NCBI RefSeq assembly: GCF_001512305.1
Contig: NZ_LNUT01000004.1
Coordinates: 127,784 to 191,783, forward strand
Direction of reading: 5' to 3'
DNA length: 64,000 nucleotides
From: Arthrobacter sp. EPSL27
GTDB lineage: Bacteria > Actinomycetota > Actinomycetes > Actinomycetales > Micrococcaceae
This document shows, piece by piece, positions 1-8,134 of the stretch (position 1 is its first letter; each line of letters starts with the position of its first letter). A model generated the notes under the pieces. It worked only from the letters and a program-made list of their open reading frames with translations, searched no databases and was not told the origin of the DNA. The position numbers and the translations under genes are program-made.

Positions 1-704
1 TTGACGGCGCCCTGGACCACGGCTTCGCCGAGGCCGTAGGAGGAGGTGACGAACACGGCGTCCTGGAACCCGGATTCGGTGTCCATGGTGAACATCACGC
101 CGGAGGCGCCGACGTCGGAGCGGACCATGCGCTGGACGCCGGCGGAGAGTGCCACCTCGGCGTGCTCGAACTGGTGGTGCACCCGGTAGGCGATGGCACG
201 GTCGTTGTAGAGCGACGCGAAGACGTCCTTGATGGCCTGCAGGATGTTCTCGATGCCGCGGACGTTCAGGAAGGTTTCCTGCTGGCCCGCGAAGGAGGCG
301 TCGGGGAGGTCTTCCGCCGTCGCGCTGGAGCGGACGGCCCAGGAGAGGTCCTCGGAGCTGCCGTGCTTTTCCACCAGCTTCTGGTAGGCGGCGCGGATCT
401 GCGCCTCGAAGTCCGGCAGGAAGGGCGTCTCGCGGATCAGGGTGCGGATTTCCTGCCCGGCAGCGGCCAGCGCGGTGACGTCGTCGGTGTCCAGGCCCAC
501 CAGCCGGTCGGCGATCCTCTGGTCCAGGCCGGAATCGGCGAGGAAGCTGCGGTAGGCGTCGGCCGTCGTGGCGAAGCCGTCGGGCACCTGGACTCCGGCA
601 GAGGTGAGGTTCTGCACCATTTCGCCGAGTGAGGCGTTTTTGCCGCCCACCCGGTCCAGGTCCTTGAGGCCAAGTTCTGAGAACCACAGGATGTCTGTCG
701 TCAC
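1..704 (-). CDS. ppsA: Phosphoenolpyruvate synthase, N-terminal part (cut by window edge)
   Basis: This is the first 234 residues of a pyruvate, water dikinase, which makes PEP from pyruvate and ATP for gluconeogenesis. The start is GTG at 704, preceded by AAAGGAG about seven bases upstream, and the protein opens [28 protein letters not shown]. The KNASLGEM stretch and the later [18 protein letters not shown] block are hallmarks of the ATP-grasp pyruvate-phosphate-dikinase N-terminal domain. The swivelling His domain and the PEP domain lie beyond base 1. The gene follows its own regulator on the same strand after 150 bp, so the two may be cotranscribed. Confidence 0.93.
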   Translation of the reverse strand, partial: MTTDILWFSELGLKDLDRVGGKNASLGEMVQNLTSAGVQVPDGFATTADAYRSFLADSGLDQRIADRLVGLDTDDVTALAAAGQEIRTLIRETPFLPDFEAQIRAAYQKLVEKHGSSEDLSWAVRSSATAEDLPDASFAGQQETFLNVRGIENILQAIKDVFASLYNDRAIAYRVHHQFEHAEVALSAGVQRMVRSDVGASGVMFTMDTESGFQDAVFVTSSYGLGEAVVQGAV

Positions 705-854
705 GTTTACTGCTCCTTTGCAGATGATGGCATGCGGTATCGCCGCCCCGCATGGGGCGCGCGCCGTTGTGGGGCGCAATTCCTGTCCACAGTGACAGGT
801 CCACGCCGGTGTTTCCACTTGATGTGTTCCACGCAACATTCGTGAAACGCGGTC

Positions 855-1673
855 CTAGTGCTTGAGGTTCATTTTCTGGAGGATGGTGGCGGCCATTTCC
901 TCCACGGAGACGCTGGCCGAATTGAGGTAGGGGATCCCGTGCGAGACGTACAGGCGCTCGGCGCTGCGCAGCTCAAACCCGCATTGCCGCAGCGACGCAT
1001 AGGGCGAGCCGCGGCGGCGTTCGGTGCGCACCTGGCTCAGGCGCAGGGGGTTGGTGGTGAGGCCGAAACATTTGGAAACGAACGGGCGCAGCGGACGGGG
1101 GAGGCCCTCCCGTTCGAAGTCCTCGTCCACCAGCGGGAAGTTCGCGGCGAAGATGCCGTGCTGCAGCGCCAGGTACATGGTGGTGGGGGTCTTGCCGCAG
1201 CGGGACGGGGCCACCAGGATCACCTGCGCCTTTTCGAGCGCGCGCAGGCTCTGGCCGTCGTCGTGCTCCATGGCATATTCGACGGCAGCCATCCGGGACT
1301 GGTAGCGGGCGGCGTTGCCCAGGCCGTGGGCCCGGCCCGGTTCCCCGCTGGCCTGGGTGCCCAGGGCCAGTTCCAGCTGCCCGACGTGCGTCCCGATGAG
1401 GTCCACGATGATCCCCTTGCAGGTGCCCAGGGTCTGGCGGATGTCGGCGCCCACGGCGGTGGAGAAGACGATGGGCTGCAGCCCGGTGTCGGCCAGGTTG
1501 TCGATCACCCGGACCACGGCCCGGGCCTGGTCCACCGTGGTGATGAAGGGGACCGTGATGCGGTCGTATTCGTTCGCGGGAAACTGCGTCAGCAGGGTGT
1601 TGCCGAGCGTTTCCGCGGTGATGCCCGTGCTGTCCGAAAGGAAGTAGACCGGGCGGGGAGCGTCATTGGTCAT
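855..1673 (-). CDS. ppsR: PEP synthase regulatory protein (PSRP, DUF299 kinase/pyrophosphorylase)
   Basis: The 272-residue product matches the DUF299 family, which both inactivates PEP synthase by ADP-dependent threonine phosphorylation and reactivates it by Pi-dependent dephosphorylation. Seen here are the N-terminal PVYFLSDSTGITAETLG signature and the P-loop-like APSRCGKT at about residues 155-162, followed by TPTTMYLALQ. I chose ATG at 1673, because the 29 codons open further upstream (CCPRAAPKSHETT and so on) do not look like family sequence. The partner ppsA lies directly downstream on the same strand, which fits this assignment. The ribosome binding site is weak. Confidence 0.92.
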   Translation of the reverse strand: MTNDAPRPVYFLSDSTGITAETLGNTLLTQFPANEYDRITVPFITTVDQARAVVRVIDNLADTGLQPIVFSTAVGADIRQTLGTCKGIIVDLIGTHVGQLELALGTQASGEPGRAHGLGNAARYQSRMAAVEYAMEHDDGQSLRALEKAQVILVAPSRCGKTPTTMYLALQHGIFAANFPLVDEDFEREGLPRPLRPFVSKCFGLTTNPLRLSQVRTERRRGSPYASLRQCGFELRSAERLYVSHGIPYLNSASVSVEEMAATILQKMNLKH

Positions 1674-1986
1674 GAACGCATTCTGCCCCAGGACAGGCGG
1701 CGGGGTTGTTTCGTGACTCTTCGGCGCTGCCCGCGGACAGCATTTCCCCAGCTCAACCACAGAAAACCGGCCTTTTCAAGTCACACGGAAGGCTATTGCC
1801 CGTCCCGGTCAGGGCGCCTACCCTTACGTTGGGATCTGGCCCGGGCATCTTTCTGGGGAGAGACCAATTCGGTGTTCCGATCGAGCCCGATTCCGCAAAG
1901 GCTGGCTCCATGGTCTCAAAACGATGGAGCCAGCTGCGGGAATCATCGAGGCCCGGACACCCCTCATACGCAGGGCAGGGAGCGCC
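1674..1986. other. Gene-free stretch between ppsR and the DUF1905 gene
   Basis: This holds the promoter side of ppsR and, at 1901-1934, the terminator hairpin of the DUF1905 gene. I see no convincing coding sequence on either strand. Open frames here are high-GC shadows. Confidence 0.6.
1901..1934 (-). terminator. Hairpin terminator after the DUF1905 gene
   Basis: Arms gctggctccat (1901-1911) and atggagccagc (1924-1934) form a perfect 11-bp stem with a 12-nt loop. Read on the minus strand it is followed by CTTTGCGG, a short T-run. It lies 53 nt after the stop of the DUF1905 gene. Confidence 0.65.
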
Positions 1987-2313
1987 TCACATGGTGGGGC
2001 CGGTGCCGTTGGCGGCCCGGCCGCCGCGGGGTGCCACGCTCATGCCGACCGCCACCCTGTCGCCGTCGGCCAGCCGCTCCTGCAAGCGGACGTTCTTCCG
2101 CACCGGCAGGACGTACCCGCCGTCGCGCGGCAACAGCGAGGTCTCCCATTCGGTGTCCCCGATCCGCACCCGCACCGGGATGGCTCCCCACCCGTAGCTG
2201 GCCACCGCCGCCTGGACCCGGACGTAGCCACACGCGTCAGCGGGCAACGCCAGCCAGTAATACGGGGCCGGCCCGCGCCATTCGAACATTTCCGCACTGA
2301 AGGTGGTGTCCAC
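1987..2313 (-). CDS. DUF1905 domain protein
   Basis: A 108-residue protein of the DUF1905 family, a small beta-barrel-like domain of unknown function. Diagnostic features are FSAEMFEWRGPAPYYWLALP near the N-terminus, the GWGAIPVRVRIGDTEWETSLLPRD centre and LPVRKNVRLQERL near the C-terminus. The start is taken as GTG at 2313 (VDTTFSAE), which fits family length. TTG at 2322 is the alternative. The C-terminal tail (GGRAANGTGPTM) is not part of the domain. It is followed by a terminator and is probably a single-gene unit. Confidence 0.8.
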   Translation of the reverse strand: MDTTFSAEMFEWRGPAPYYWLALPADACGYVRVQAAVASYGWGAIPVRVRIGDTEWETSLLPRDGGYVLPVRKNVRLQERLADGDRVAVGMSVAPRGGRAANGTGPTM

Positions 2314-2440
2314 GGAACGCAACGGTAGTGTCCGGGTGCTGCTCCATCAAGCAGTCCGCGGGCTCGGGCCTTCCGGCCGGCCGGACCGTGCGCGTCCCGC
2401 GGGAAAGCCGGCGGCCCTCACGCCCTGACGGCTGGTATGA

Positions 2441-2483
2441 GAAAGGCCCCTGCTTCCCTTGTAAACAAAGGGAAGCAGGGGCC
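2441..2483 (-). terminator. Strong intrinsic terminator of tRNA-Ser(CGA)
   Basis: A perfect 16-bp stem (2445-2460 with 2468-2483) closes a 7-nt loop. On the minus strand it is followed by TTTCTC. It sits just after the 3' end of the tRNA gene. Confidence 0.85.
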
Positions 2484-2491
2484 TCGCTACG

Positions 2492-2581
2492 TGGCGGTGA
2501 CGGTGGGATTTGAACCCACGTTGGCTTTTACACCAAACAACATTTCGAGTGTTGCACCTTCGGCCGCTCGGACACGTCACC
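2492..2581 (-). tRNA. tRNA-Ser (CGA)
   Basis: Read on the minus strand, GGTGACG pairs with CGTCACC to form the acceptor stem. The anticodon arm is CAACA-CTCGAAA-TGTTG, giving anticodon CGA, followed by a long variable arm typical of class II tRNAs and a T-arm GTGGG-TTCAAAT-CCCAC. The discriminator is G and CCA is encoded (2492-2494). Confidence 0.95.
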
Positions 2582-2781
2582 AACCTGAATAGGGTACCGG
2601 AGCAAGGCGCTCAACCCCAAAACGGCGCCTAGTGCGGCCTGACTCCTAGTGCTTGCCGGACCGTCCGGAGGTCAAAGCACGCGTGGCGAATGCCTGTGAG
2701 CGTGCTCATAACAGGTCGGAAAGTCTAGGGTGAGCAGATGACGACCAACTCCTAATCGATCCAGGTTCCGGAAGGGGCGCT

Positions 2782-3603
2782 ATGTCTAGTAGTCGACGTG
2801 CGAGAGGGGCCGACATTCTGAATGTCATGGTCTTCTGTTTCGCCCTATCTTCGCTTCTGACAGCCTGCTCATTCGAGCCGGCCCCTGGGCCCTCGGAAGG
2901 TTCTTCGGCAGGAACAGCAGAGTCGACCCGGACGGAGTCGCCCGCGACTCCGGATGCAAGTTCTCCACCAGGCCCAACCGCATCCAGCGCAACCTTCAGC
3001 GGCGTCGAAAACGATGTAGCTTTTTCATTTGCCTACCCCGCTACGTGGACCGTTACAAAATCTGATCCGTCAATCCAGAACGGTGGTGACTCCTTCGTCA
3101 TCACCAATGAGGCGGGGACCGGCGTTGCTTCATTCACGGTGCTGCCGTACTTGGAGGTTGGTCCCTGCAGTGCCGTGTGCGCCGATGCCTCAGTCTCCTA
3201 CCTTGGAGAAGTCCCCGGGCAGGGAACACTCGCTGGCAGGTCATATTCCATCCAGACCAAGGCCATGGATCTCACATCTCGCGGGGACCTGCAGGAGGCC
3301 AACGGGTGGGAGAACAACGTTCGATTGCTCATTGGAGTCGCGGGCGTCCCGGGCACGACCCCCGCTGAGGACCCTGTTCATTTCACCATCGGAGCTGGTA
3401 TTCAGACGGGGTCAACAAGCGATTCTCTACGGCCAATAGTTTTCTCTGCCCACCGCGATTTTGGAACCATGGCGGAGGCAAAGGCATACACATCATCTGG
3501 CGAGCATGCCCAAATCCAAGCGATGATGAGATCGCTCCAAGCAACGGCCGCTGTCGGGACCTCGCTGGGCTCGCAGACCCCAGTGCCGACTCGCACAGGG
3601 TGA
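2782..3603 (+). CDS. Secreted lipoprotein of unknown function
   Basis: A 273-residue protein with a basic N-terminus, a hydrophobic stretch (about residues 12-26) and a lipobox LLTAC that puts the acylated cysteine at residue 29. A Ser/Thr/Pro-rich linker (residues 33-70) leads into a globular domain starting FSGVENDVAFSFAYPATWTV, which resembles PsbP-like or other small surface-lipoprotein beta-sandwich folds. Two cysteines (GPCSAVCAD) may form a disulfide outside the cell. A GGAAGGGG ribosome site precedes the ATG. GC content is lower than in neighbouring genes. No function can be assigned. Confidence 0.75.
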   Translation: MSSSRRARGADILNVMVFCFALSSLLTACSFEPAPGPSEGSSAGTAESTRTESPATPDASSPPGPTASSATFSGVENDVAFSFAYPATWTVTKSDPSIQNGGDSFVITNEAGTGVASFTVLPYLEVGPCSAVCADASVSYLGEVPGQGTLAGRSYSIQTKAMDLTSRGDLQEANGWENNVRLLIGVAGVPGTTPAEDPVHFTIGAGIQTGSTSDSLRPIVFSAHRDFGTMAEAKAYTSSGEHAQIQAMMRSLQATAAVGTSLGSQTPVPTRTG

Positions 3604-3695
3604 GGAAAGCGCCCGTCCGCTCCTCCGGTAATCCGGTCGAACTAATTGGGCATGACTTTCCCGCAACTGGGCAGGGGACTAGATTCGACAGCAAG

Positions 3696-4718
3696 ATGAC
3701 TAACTCAGCCGCACAACCACCACAGCACAGCACCGCCACCGCATACTGGACCGTCGGCCCGGAAAAGGGGGAGCTCCGGCGCGAGGACCTGCCCGGCCCT
3801 GGCCCCGGCGAGGCGCTGGTCCGAACCCTGTTCTCGGGCATCAGCAAGGGCACCGAACTGGTGGTCCATAACGCCCGGGTGCCGGAGTGCGTGGCCGAGG
3901 AGATGGCGGCCCCGAACCAGGAGGGCTCGTTCCCGTCCCCGGTGAAGTTCGGCTACCTCTCCGTCGGCGTCGTCGAGGACGGCCCGGCGGACTGGCTCGG
4001 CAAGACCGTCTTCTGCCTTTACCCGCACCAGGACCGCTACATCGTCCCCACGGAATCACTCACCGATGTCCCGGAAGACGTTCCCGCCCGCCGCGCCGTG
4101 CTCACCGGCACGGTGGAGACCGCCATCAACGGGATCTGGGAGGCCGGCCCCCGCCTTGGCGACCGGGTCGCCGTGATCGGCGCCGGCCTCGTCGGCGGCA
4201 TGGTGGCCAAGCTCCTCAGCACGTTCCCGCTGTCCCGGCTGCAGCTGGTGGACGTCGACCCCGCCAAGCGGGCGTTCGCCGAGACCCTCGGCGTCGAGTT
4301 CAGCCACCCCGACGACGCCCTGCCGGACTGCGACATCGTGATCCACTGCTCCGCCTCGCAGGAAGGCCTTGCACGCGCCCTGCAGCTCGCCGGCGACGAC
4401 GGCGACGTCATCGAAATGTCCTGGTACGCCGACCGCAACGTCACCGTGCCGCTGGGGGAGGACTTCCACGCCCGCAGGCTCTCCATCCGCGCCAGCCAGG
4501 TGGGCGTCGTGGCCCGCGCGCGCCGGCACCGCCGCACCAACGCCGACCGGCTCGAACTCGCCGTCTCCCTGCTGCGCGACTCCGGCTTCGACGCCTTCCT
4601 CACCGGAGCGTCCTCCCTCAAGGACCTGCCCGGCGTCGTCCAGCAGCTCTCCGACGGCACACTCGACGCCCTTTGCCATGTCATCGAATACCCCGCCACC
4701 ACAGAAGCCACGAGGTAA
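3696..4718 (+). CDS. MDR-family (zinc-dehydrogenase-like) oxidoreductase of a pterin-like gene cluster
   Basis: A 340-residue medium-chain dehydrogenase/reductase. The catalytic-domain motif is LFSGISKGTELVVHN; classical alcohol dehydrogenases have a zinc-binding Cys where this has Ser, as in BchC-like and related subfamilies. The Rossmann motif VIGAGLVGGMVAKLL is followed by an acidic residue (LVDVDP), suggesting NAD. ATG at 3696 is chosen over the in-frame ATG at 3600; a TAGATT -10-like box lies ten bases before it, so the leader would be very short. Its stop is four bases before the PTPS-like start, so the two are cotranscribed. The substrate is unknown. Confidence 0.8.
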   Translation: MTNSAAQPPQHSTATAYWTVGPEKGELRREDLPGPGPGEALVRTLFSGISKGTELVVHNARVPECVAEEMAAPNQEGSFPSPVKFGYLSVGVVEDGPADWLGKTVFCLYPHQDRYIVPTESLTDVPEDVPARRAVLTGTVETAINGIWEAGPRLGDRVAVIGAGLVGGMVAKLLSTFPLSRLQLVDVDPAKRAFAETLGVEFSHPDDALPDCDIVIHCSASQEGLARALQLAGDDGDVIEMSWYADRNVTVPLGEDFHARRLSIRASQVGVVARARRHRRTNADRLELAVSLLRDSGFDAFLTGASSLKDLPGVVQQLSDGTLDALCHVIEYPATTEATR

Positions 4719-4722
4719 ATCC

Positions 4723-5121
4723 GTGTTCAGCCTGACCGTCCGCCGCAACTTCATGATCGCCCACAGCCTGCCCCGCCCCGCCTTCGGCCCGGCCCAGGGC
4801 ATGCACGGCGCCACCTTCGTCACGGAAGTGACCTTCCGCCGCCGGAGTCTCAATGAGGACTCGATCGTCCTGGACATCGGCGAGGCCGGCGACGTGCTGG
4901 ACGGCATCCTGGAGGGCCTGAACTACAAGAACCTGGACGAGCACCCGGACTTCGCCGGCCGGCTCAGCACCACCGAAGCGCTGGCCCAGTACGTGGCCGA
5001 CGCTGTGGCCGCAAAGATCCGCCCCGGCGCCGACGGCCGAGAACTCGCGGGGCTTGAAGTCACCCTCCGCGAAACCCCGGACGCCTGGGCCAGCTACTCG
5101 CTCGACTTCGAGGCCAGCTAG
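4723..5121 (+). CDS. 6-pyruvoyl-tetrahydropterin synthase-like protein with altered active site
   Basis: A 132-residue T-fold protein starting at GTG 4723, with GAGG seven bases upstream. The family normally binds zinc through one early His and an HGH pair, and uses a Cys four residues before that pair. Here His14 (MIAHSL) and His28 are present, but the second His of HGH is Ala30 and the Cys position is Ala24 (PAQGMHGA). The C-terminal half (LDIGEAGDVLDGIL, LNYKNLDEHPDF, STTEALAQYVAD) aligns with the usual DxxDLK, LDHxxLN and PTAENLA blocks. The altered residues argue against simple PTPS or QueD activity. It is flanked tightly by an MDR dehydrogenase and a glycosyltransferase. Confidence 0.82.
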   Translation: MFSLTVRRNFMIAHSLPRPAFGPAQGMHGATFVTEVTFRRRSLNEDSIVLDIGEAGDVLDGILEGLNYKNLDEHPDFAGRLSTTEALAQYVADAVAAKIRPGADGRELAGLEVTLRETPDAWASYSLDFEAS

Positions 5122-5127
5122 GCCCCA

Positions 5128-6309
5128 ATGCGTATCCGCTTGGTGGTGCCCGGCAACGTGCGCCACAACTCCGGCGGCAACGTCTACAACGCCGCCCTGG
5201 CCCGGGAGCTCGCGGCCCTGGGCGTGGAGGTGCAGACCTGCATGCTCGACGGCGGCTGGCCGGTGGGCAGCGCGGAGGACCGGCAGCGGCTGGCCGCTGC
5301 GTTGTGCGACGACGGCGGTGCGGCGGCCGGCACTGACGGTGCCGCCGCCGGCAGCACCGTCACGGTCGTCGACGGGCTCCTCGCCTGCGGGGCGCCCGAG
5401 GCGCTGGCAGCAGCCCGTGCCGCCGGCCTGCCCGCGTGGATCCTGCTGCACATGCCGCTCGACGACACCGGGCATGGTGAAGCCGAGCTCGAACGGCAGT
5501 CGCTTCAGGCGGCTGCCGGGGTGATCTGCACCAGCACCTCGGCAGCAGCCCGGACCCGGGCCCGGCACGGGCTGGACGGGATCCTGGTCGCCCTGCCGGG
5601 GACGGACCGCGCCCCGCTGTCCGCCGGCGCGCTCTCTGAAGGATCCGGGCCGCCGCACCTGGTGGCCGTGGCCGCCCTGCTGCCGAACAAAGACCAGGCC
5701 CTGCTCCTCGCCGCCCTGCAGGCGCTGGCCGACCTGCCGTGGACCGCGTCCCTGATCGGCGCCGACACCGCGGACCCGGCCTACGCCGCGCACCTGCGCG
5801 GCACCGTGCAGCGGCTGGGGCTGCAGGACCGCATCCGGATCCCCGGGGAGCTGCGCGGAGCGGCGCTCGCGGCCGAATGGGACGCTGCCGGCCTCAGCCT
5901 CCTCATCTCACGGGCCGAGACCTACGGGCTGGTGGTGACGGAGTCCATCGCCCGGGGTGTGCCCGTGGTGGTCCGGGCCGGGACCGGCGCGGTCGAGGCG
6001 CTCGCCGCCGGCGCCCCCGCCGTCGCAGAAGGTGCGGGATCACCCCTGCCGGGCACCGCCGTCGCGCTGGACGCGGACCCTGCACCCCTCGCGCAGGTGC
6101 TGCGGCGCTGGCTGTCGGACCCCGGCGTCCGTTCCGGCTGGCGGGCCGCGGCGCTGGAGGCCCGGGGCCGGCTGCCCGGCTGGGACGCCACCGCCCGGGC
6201 CGTCCTGGCGGCCCTGGACCCGCACCACCCGGCAGTGCAGCCGCTGGCAACGCCCGAGGAAAAGGGTGCCGCAGGCGATTCCCCTGCCGCACCTGCTGGT
6301 GGACAATGA
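5128..6309 (+). CDS. GT4-family glycosyltransferase
   Basis: A 393-residue GT-B glycosyltransferase. The N-terminus LVVPGNVRHNSGGNVYNAALARELAALG is the acceptor-side Rossmann domain. The C-terminal donor domain carries LVAVAALLPNKDQALLLAAL and the E-x7-E region LLISRAETYGLVVTESIARGVPVV, the nucleotide-sugar binding loop of GT4 enzymes. It starts six bases after the PTPS-like gene and ends five bases before the next gene, so it belongs to the same transcript. Acceptor and donor cannot be read from sequence. The genomic link to the PTPS-like gene suggests the acceptor could be that pathway's product. Confidence 0.85.
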   Translation: MRIRLVVPGNVRHNSGGNVYNAALARELAALGVEVQTCMLDGGWPVGSAEDRQRLAAALCDDGGAAAGTDGAAAGSTVTVVDGLLACGAPEALAAARAAGLPAWILLHMPLDDTGHGEAELERQSLQAAAGVICTSTSAAARTRARHGLDGILVALPGTDRAPLSAGALSEGSGPPHLVAVAALLPNKDQALLLAALQALADLPWTASLIGADTADPAYAAHLRGTVQRLGLQDRIRIPGELRGAALAAEWDAAGLSLLISRAETYGLVVTESIARGVPVVVRAGTGAVEALAAGAPAVAEGAGSPLPGTAVALDADPAPLAQVLRRWLSDPGVRSGWRAAALEARGRLPGWDATARAVLAALDPHHPAVQPLATPEEKGAAGDSPAAPAGGQ

Positions 6310-6313
6310 CCCC

Positions 6314-7564
6314 ATGACGCCGCAGCCTTCTCCCACGCAGTCGCTGGCAGTGAACGCGCCGCCGGCAAGGGCCCTCACCCGGGAGCGGCTCCGCGCCTGG
6401 TCCTGGCACCGGCAGGGCCTGGACGGCTCGCTGGCCGGCTGCACCGCGGAGCAGGTGTTCGCCCGGGCCGGCTGGGCGCGCTCCGTGGGCGGTGCCAACC
6501 CCTACCTCACGCTGTTCGCCCGCGCCGGCATCCGCCGCGCACAGGTGGACGCCGATGTCCTGGAACGCCGCATCCTGGAACTCCCGACGGCGCGCGGCTG
6601 CACCTACGTGCTGGGCCAGGACGACTTCGCCTGGGCGCTGCAGCTGGGCCGGGACGCCGCAGAATCCGCCGTCAAAGTGGTGGGCAGGCTCGGCGTGGAC
6701 CGCGGCGAAATCACCCTGCTCGAGGAGCAGGTGCTGCACGTCCTTGCCGAGGCCGCCGTCCCGCTGGACCCGCGGCAGCTCAAGGAGGAACTGGGCGAAT
6801 CGGTGCGCAACCTGGGCGAGGAGGGCAAGAAGAAGGGCGCCACCACCACGCTGCCCACGGCCCTCGGCGTGCTGCAGTCCCAGGGCCGGATCCGCAGGGT
6901 CCCGGCCACCGGCCGCCTCGACCAGCAGCGCTACGCCTACGAACTGTGGAACCTGCCGCCCAGCCCCCTCGACGACGACGAGGCCCGCGCAGAGCTGGTC
7001 CGCCGCTATCTGGGCTGGACCGGCGGTGCCACGTTCCAGCAGTCCCAGTGGTTCACCGCGTTCACGGTGGCCCAGACCAAAGCGGCGCTGGCCTCGGCCG
7101 CCGCCGTGGAGGTTCCCACCGCGGCGGGGGAGACGCTGTGGATGCTGCCCGACGACGTCGAACAGCTGGCGGACTTCAAGGAACCGGCGGACGAGCAGAT
7201 CCAGCTGCTCGCGGGAACGGATGCCCTCACCCTGCTGCGGCGCAACGCGGCCGACCTGCTGGATGAGGAAGACCTGCACACCAACGCCCTGGACTCACTC
7301 GCCCTGCAGGCCGACCTGCCGGACCACCCCATCGTGGACCGGGGCCGCATCATCGGGCTGTGGCAGTACGATCCCGGCGCGGAACGGATCGTGCCCTGGG
7401 TGTTCCACGGCGCCACCGCCGCTGTGAGGCAGAGGATCGCCGACGTCGAGGAGTGGATCCGCGAGGACCTGGGCGACTTCCGGGCCTTCAGCCTCGACTC
7501 ACCGGCCACCCGGCAAAAGCGGATCGACGGCCTCGCAGCAGCCGCAGCAGGCCCGGGCAAATAA
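6314..7564 (+). CDS. AlkZ/YcaQ-like winged-helix DNA-binding protein (HTH_42)
   Basis: A 416-residue protein of the winged-helix HTH_42 group, which includes the DNA glycosylases AlkZ and AlkX that unhook interstrand crosslinks. Visible features are an N-terminal LTRERLRAWSWHRQGL segment, a winged-helix region around EEQVLHVLAEAAVPLDPRQLKEELGE, and a C-terminal domain with VDRGRIIGLWQYDP, equivalent to the VxG.IxGxWxx segment of this family. The catalytic QxQ motif of AlkZ is not obvious; AFTVAQTKAAL is the nearest. ATG at 6314 follows the glycosyltransferase stop by four bases. Repair activity is plausible but not shown. Confidence 0.7.
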   Translation: MTPQPSPTQSLAVNAPPARALTRERLRAWSWHRQGLDGSLAGCTAEQVFARAGWARSVGGANPYLTLFARAGIRRAQVDADVLERRILELPTARGCTYVLGQDDFAWALQLGRDAAESAVKVVGRLGVDRGEITLLEEQVLHVLAEAAVPLDPRQLKEELGESVRNLGEEGKKKGATTTLPTALGVLQSQGRIRRVPATGRLDQQRYAYELWNLPPSPLDDDEARAELVRRYLGWTGGATFQQSQWFTAFTVAQTKAALASAAAVEVPTAAGETLWMLPDDVEQLADFKEPADEQIQLLAGTDALTLLRRNAADLLDEEDLHTNALDSLALQADLPDHPIVDRGRIIGLWQYDPGAERIVPWVFHGATAAVRQRIADVEEWIREDLGDFRAFSLDSPATRQKRIDGLAAAAAGPGK

Positions 7565-7568
7565 CGGC

Positions 7569-8072
7569 TCAGGCGCCCCGGTGCCCGGCAAAGAAATCCC
7601 GCAGGAGCGTTGCGCACTCCTGCTCGCGGACCCCGCCGTACACCTCCACCCAGTGGTTCAGCCGGCGCTCGCGGAGGATGTCAAAGACGGAGCCCGCGGC
7701 CCCGGCCTTCTCATCCCAGGCCCCGAACACCACCCGCGGGATCCGGGCCAGCACCACCGCCCCCGCGCACATGGCGCACGGTTCCAGCGTCACCACCAGG
7801 GTGCAGTCCTCCAGCCGCCACCCGTCAGCAGCCCTGCCGCCCTGGGCGCTGAGCTCCTGCAGCCGGGCCGCGGCCTGGCGTATGGCCACCATCTCCGCGT
7901 GCGCCGTCGGATCCCCCAGCGCCTCGCGCTCGTTGCGCCCGCGGCCGAGCACGGCGCCGTCGGGGCCTATGACGACGGCGCCGATCGGAACGTCCGCCGT
8001 CGTCAGCGCAGCCCGCGCCTCCGCCAGGGCAAGGCCCATCCATTCGGCATGCAGGGGCTCGGGGGAAGTCAT
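7569..8072 (-). CDS. tadA: tRNA-specific adenosine deaminase / nucleoside deaminase
   Basis: A 167-residue cytidine-deaminase-fold protein. The zinc site is complete: His58-Ala-Glu60 (HAE) with Glu60 as proton shuttle, and PCAMC with Cys99 and Cys102. Length and the C-terminal helix (RLNHWVEVYGGVREQECATLLRDFF) fit TadA, which makes inosine at position 34 of tRNA-Arg(ACG); that substrate tRNA is encoded in this window at 24.6 kb. The ATG lies six bases after a TATCAT box on the minus strand, a leaderless arrangement. It converges with the AlkZ-like gene, four bases apart. Confidence 0.9.
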   Translation of the reverse strand: MTSPEPLHAEWMGLALAEARAALTTADVPIGAVVIGPDGAVLGRGRNEREALGDPTAHAEMVAIRQAAARLQELSAQGGRAADGWRLEDCTLVVTLEPCAMCAGAVVLARIPRVVFGAWDEKAGAAGSVFDILRERRLNHWVEVYGGVREQECATLLRDFFAGHRGA

Positions 8073-8078
8073 TGGTCA

Positions 8079-8084
8079 ATGATA
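8079..8084 (-). promoter_or_regulatory. -10 box of leaderless tadA
   Basis: On the minus strand TATCAT is followed by TGACCA and then the ATG of tadA, so transcription would start at or next to the start codon. Confidence 0.5.
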
Positions 8085-8134
8085 GTTTCGAATACTAAGC
8101 AAGCTGGGAAGCAGTTTAAAGTCGGGAGACAGCA

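Noticed and set aside
858..2300. A 480-codon plus-strand open frame across ppsR and DUF1905
   Set aside because: It spans two recognisable minus-strand genes and a terminator and has no domain.
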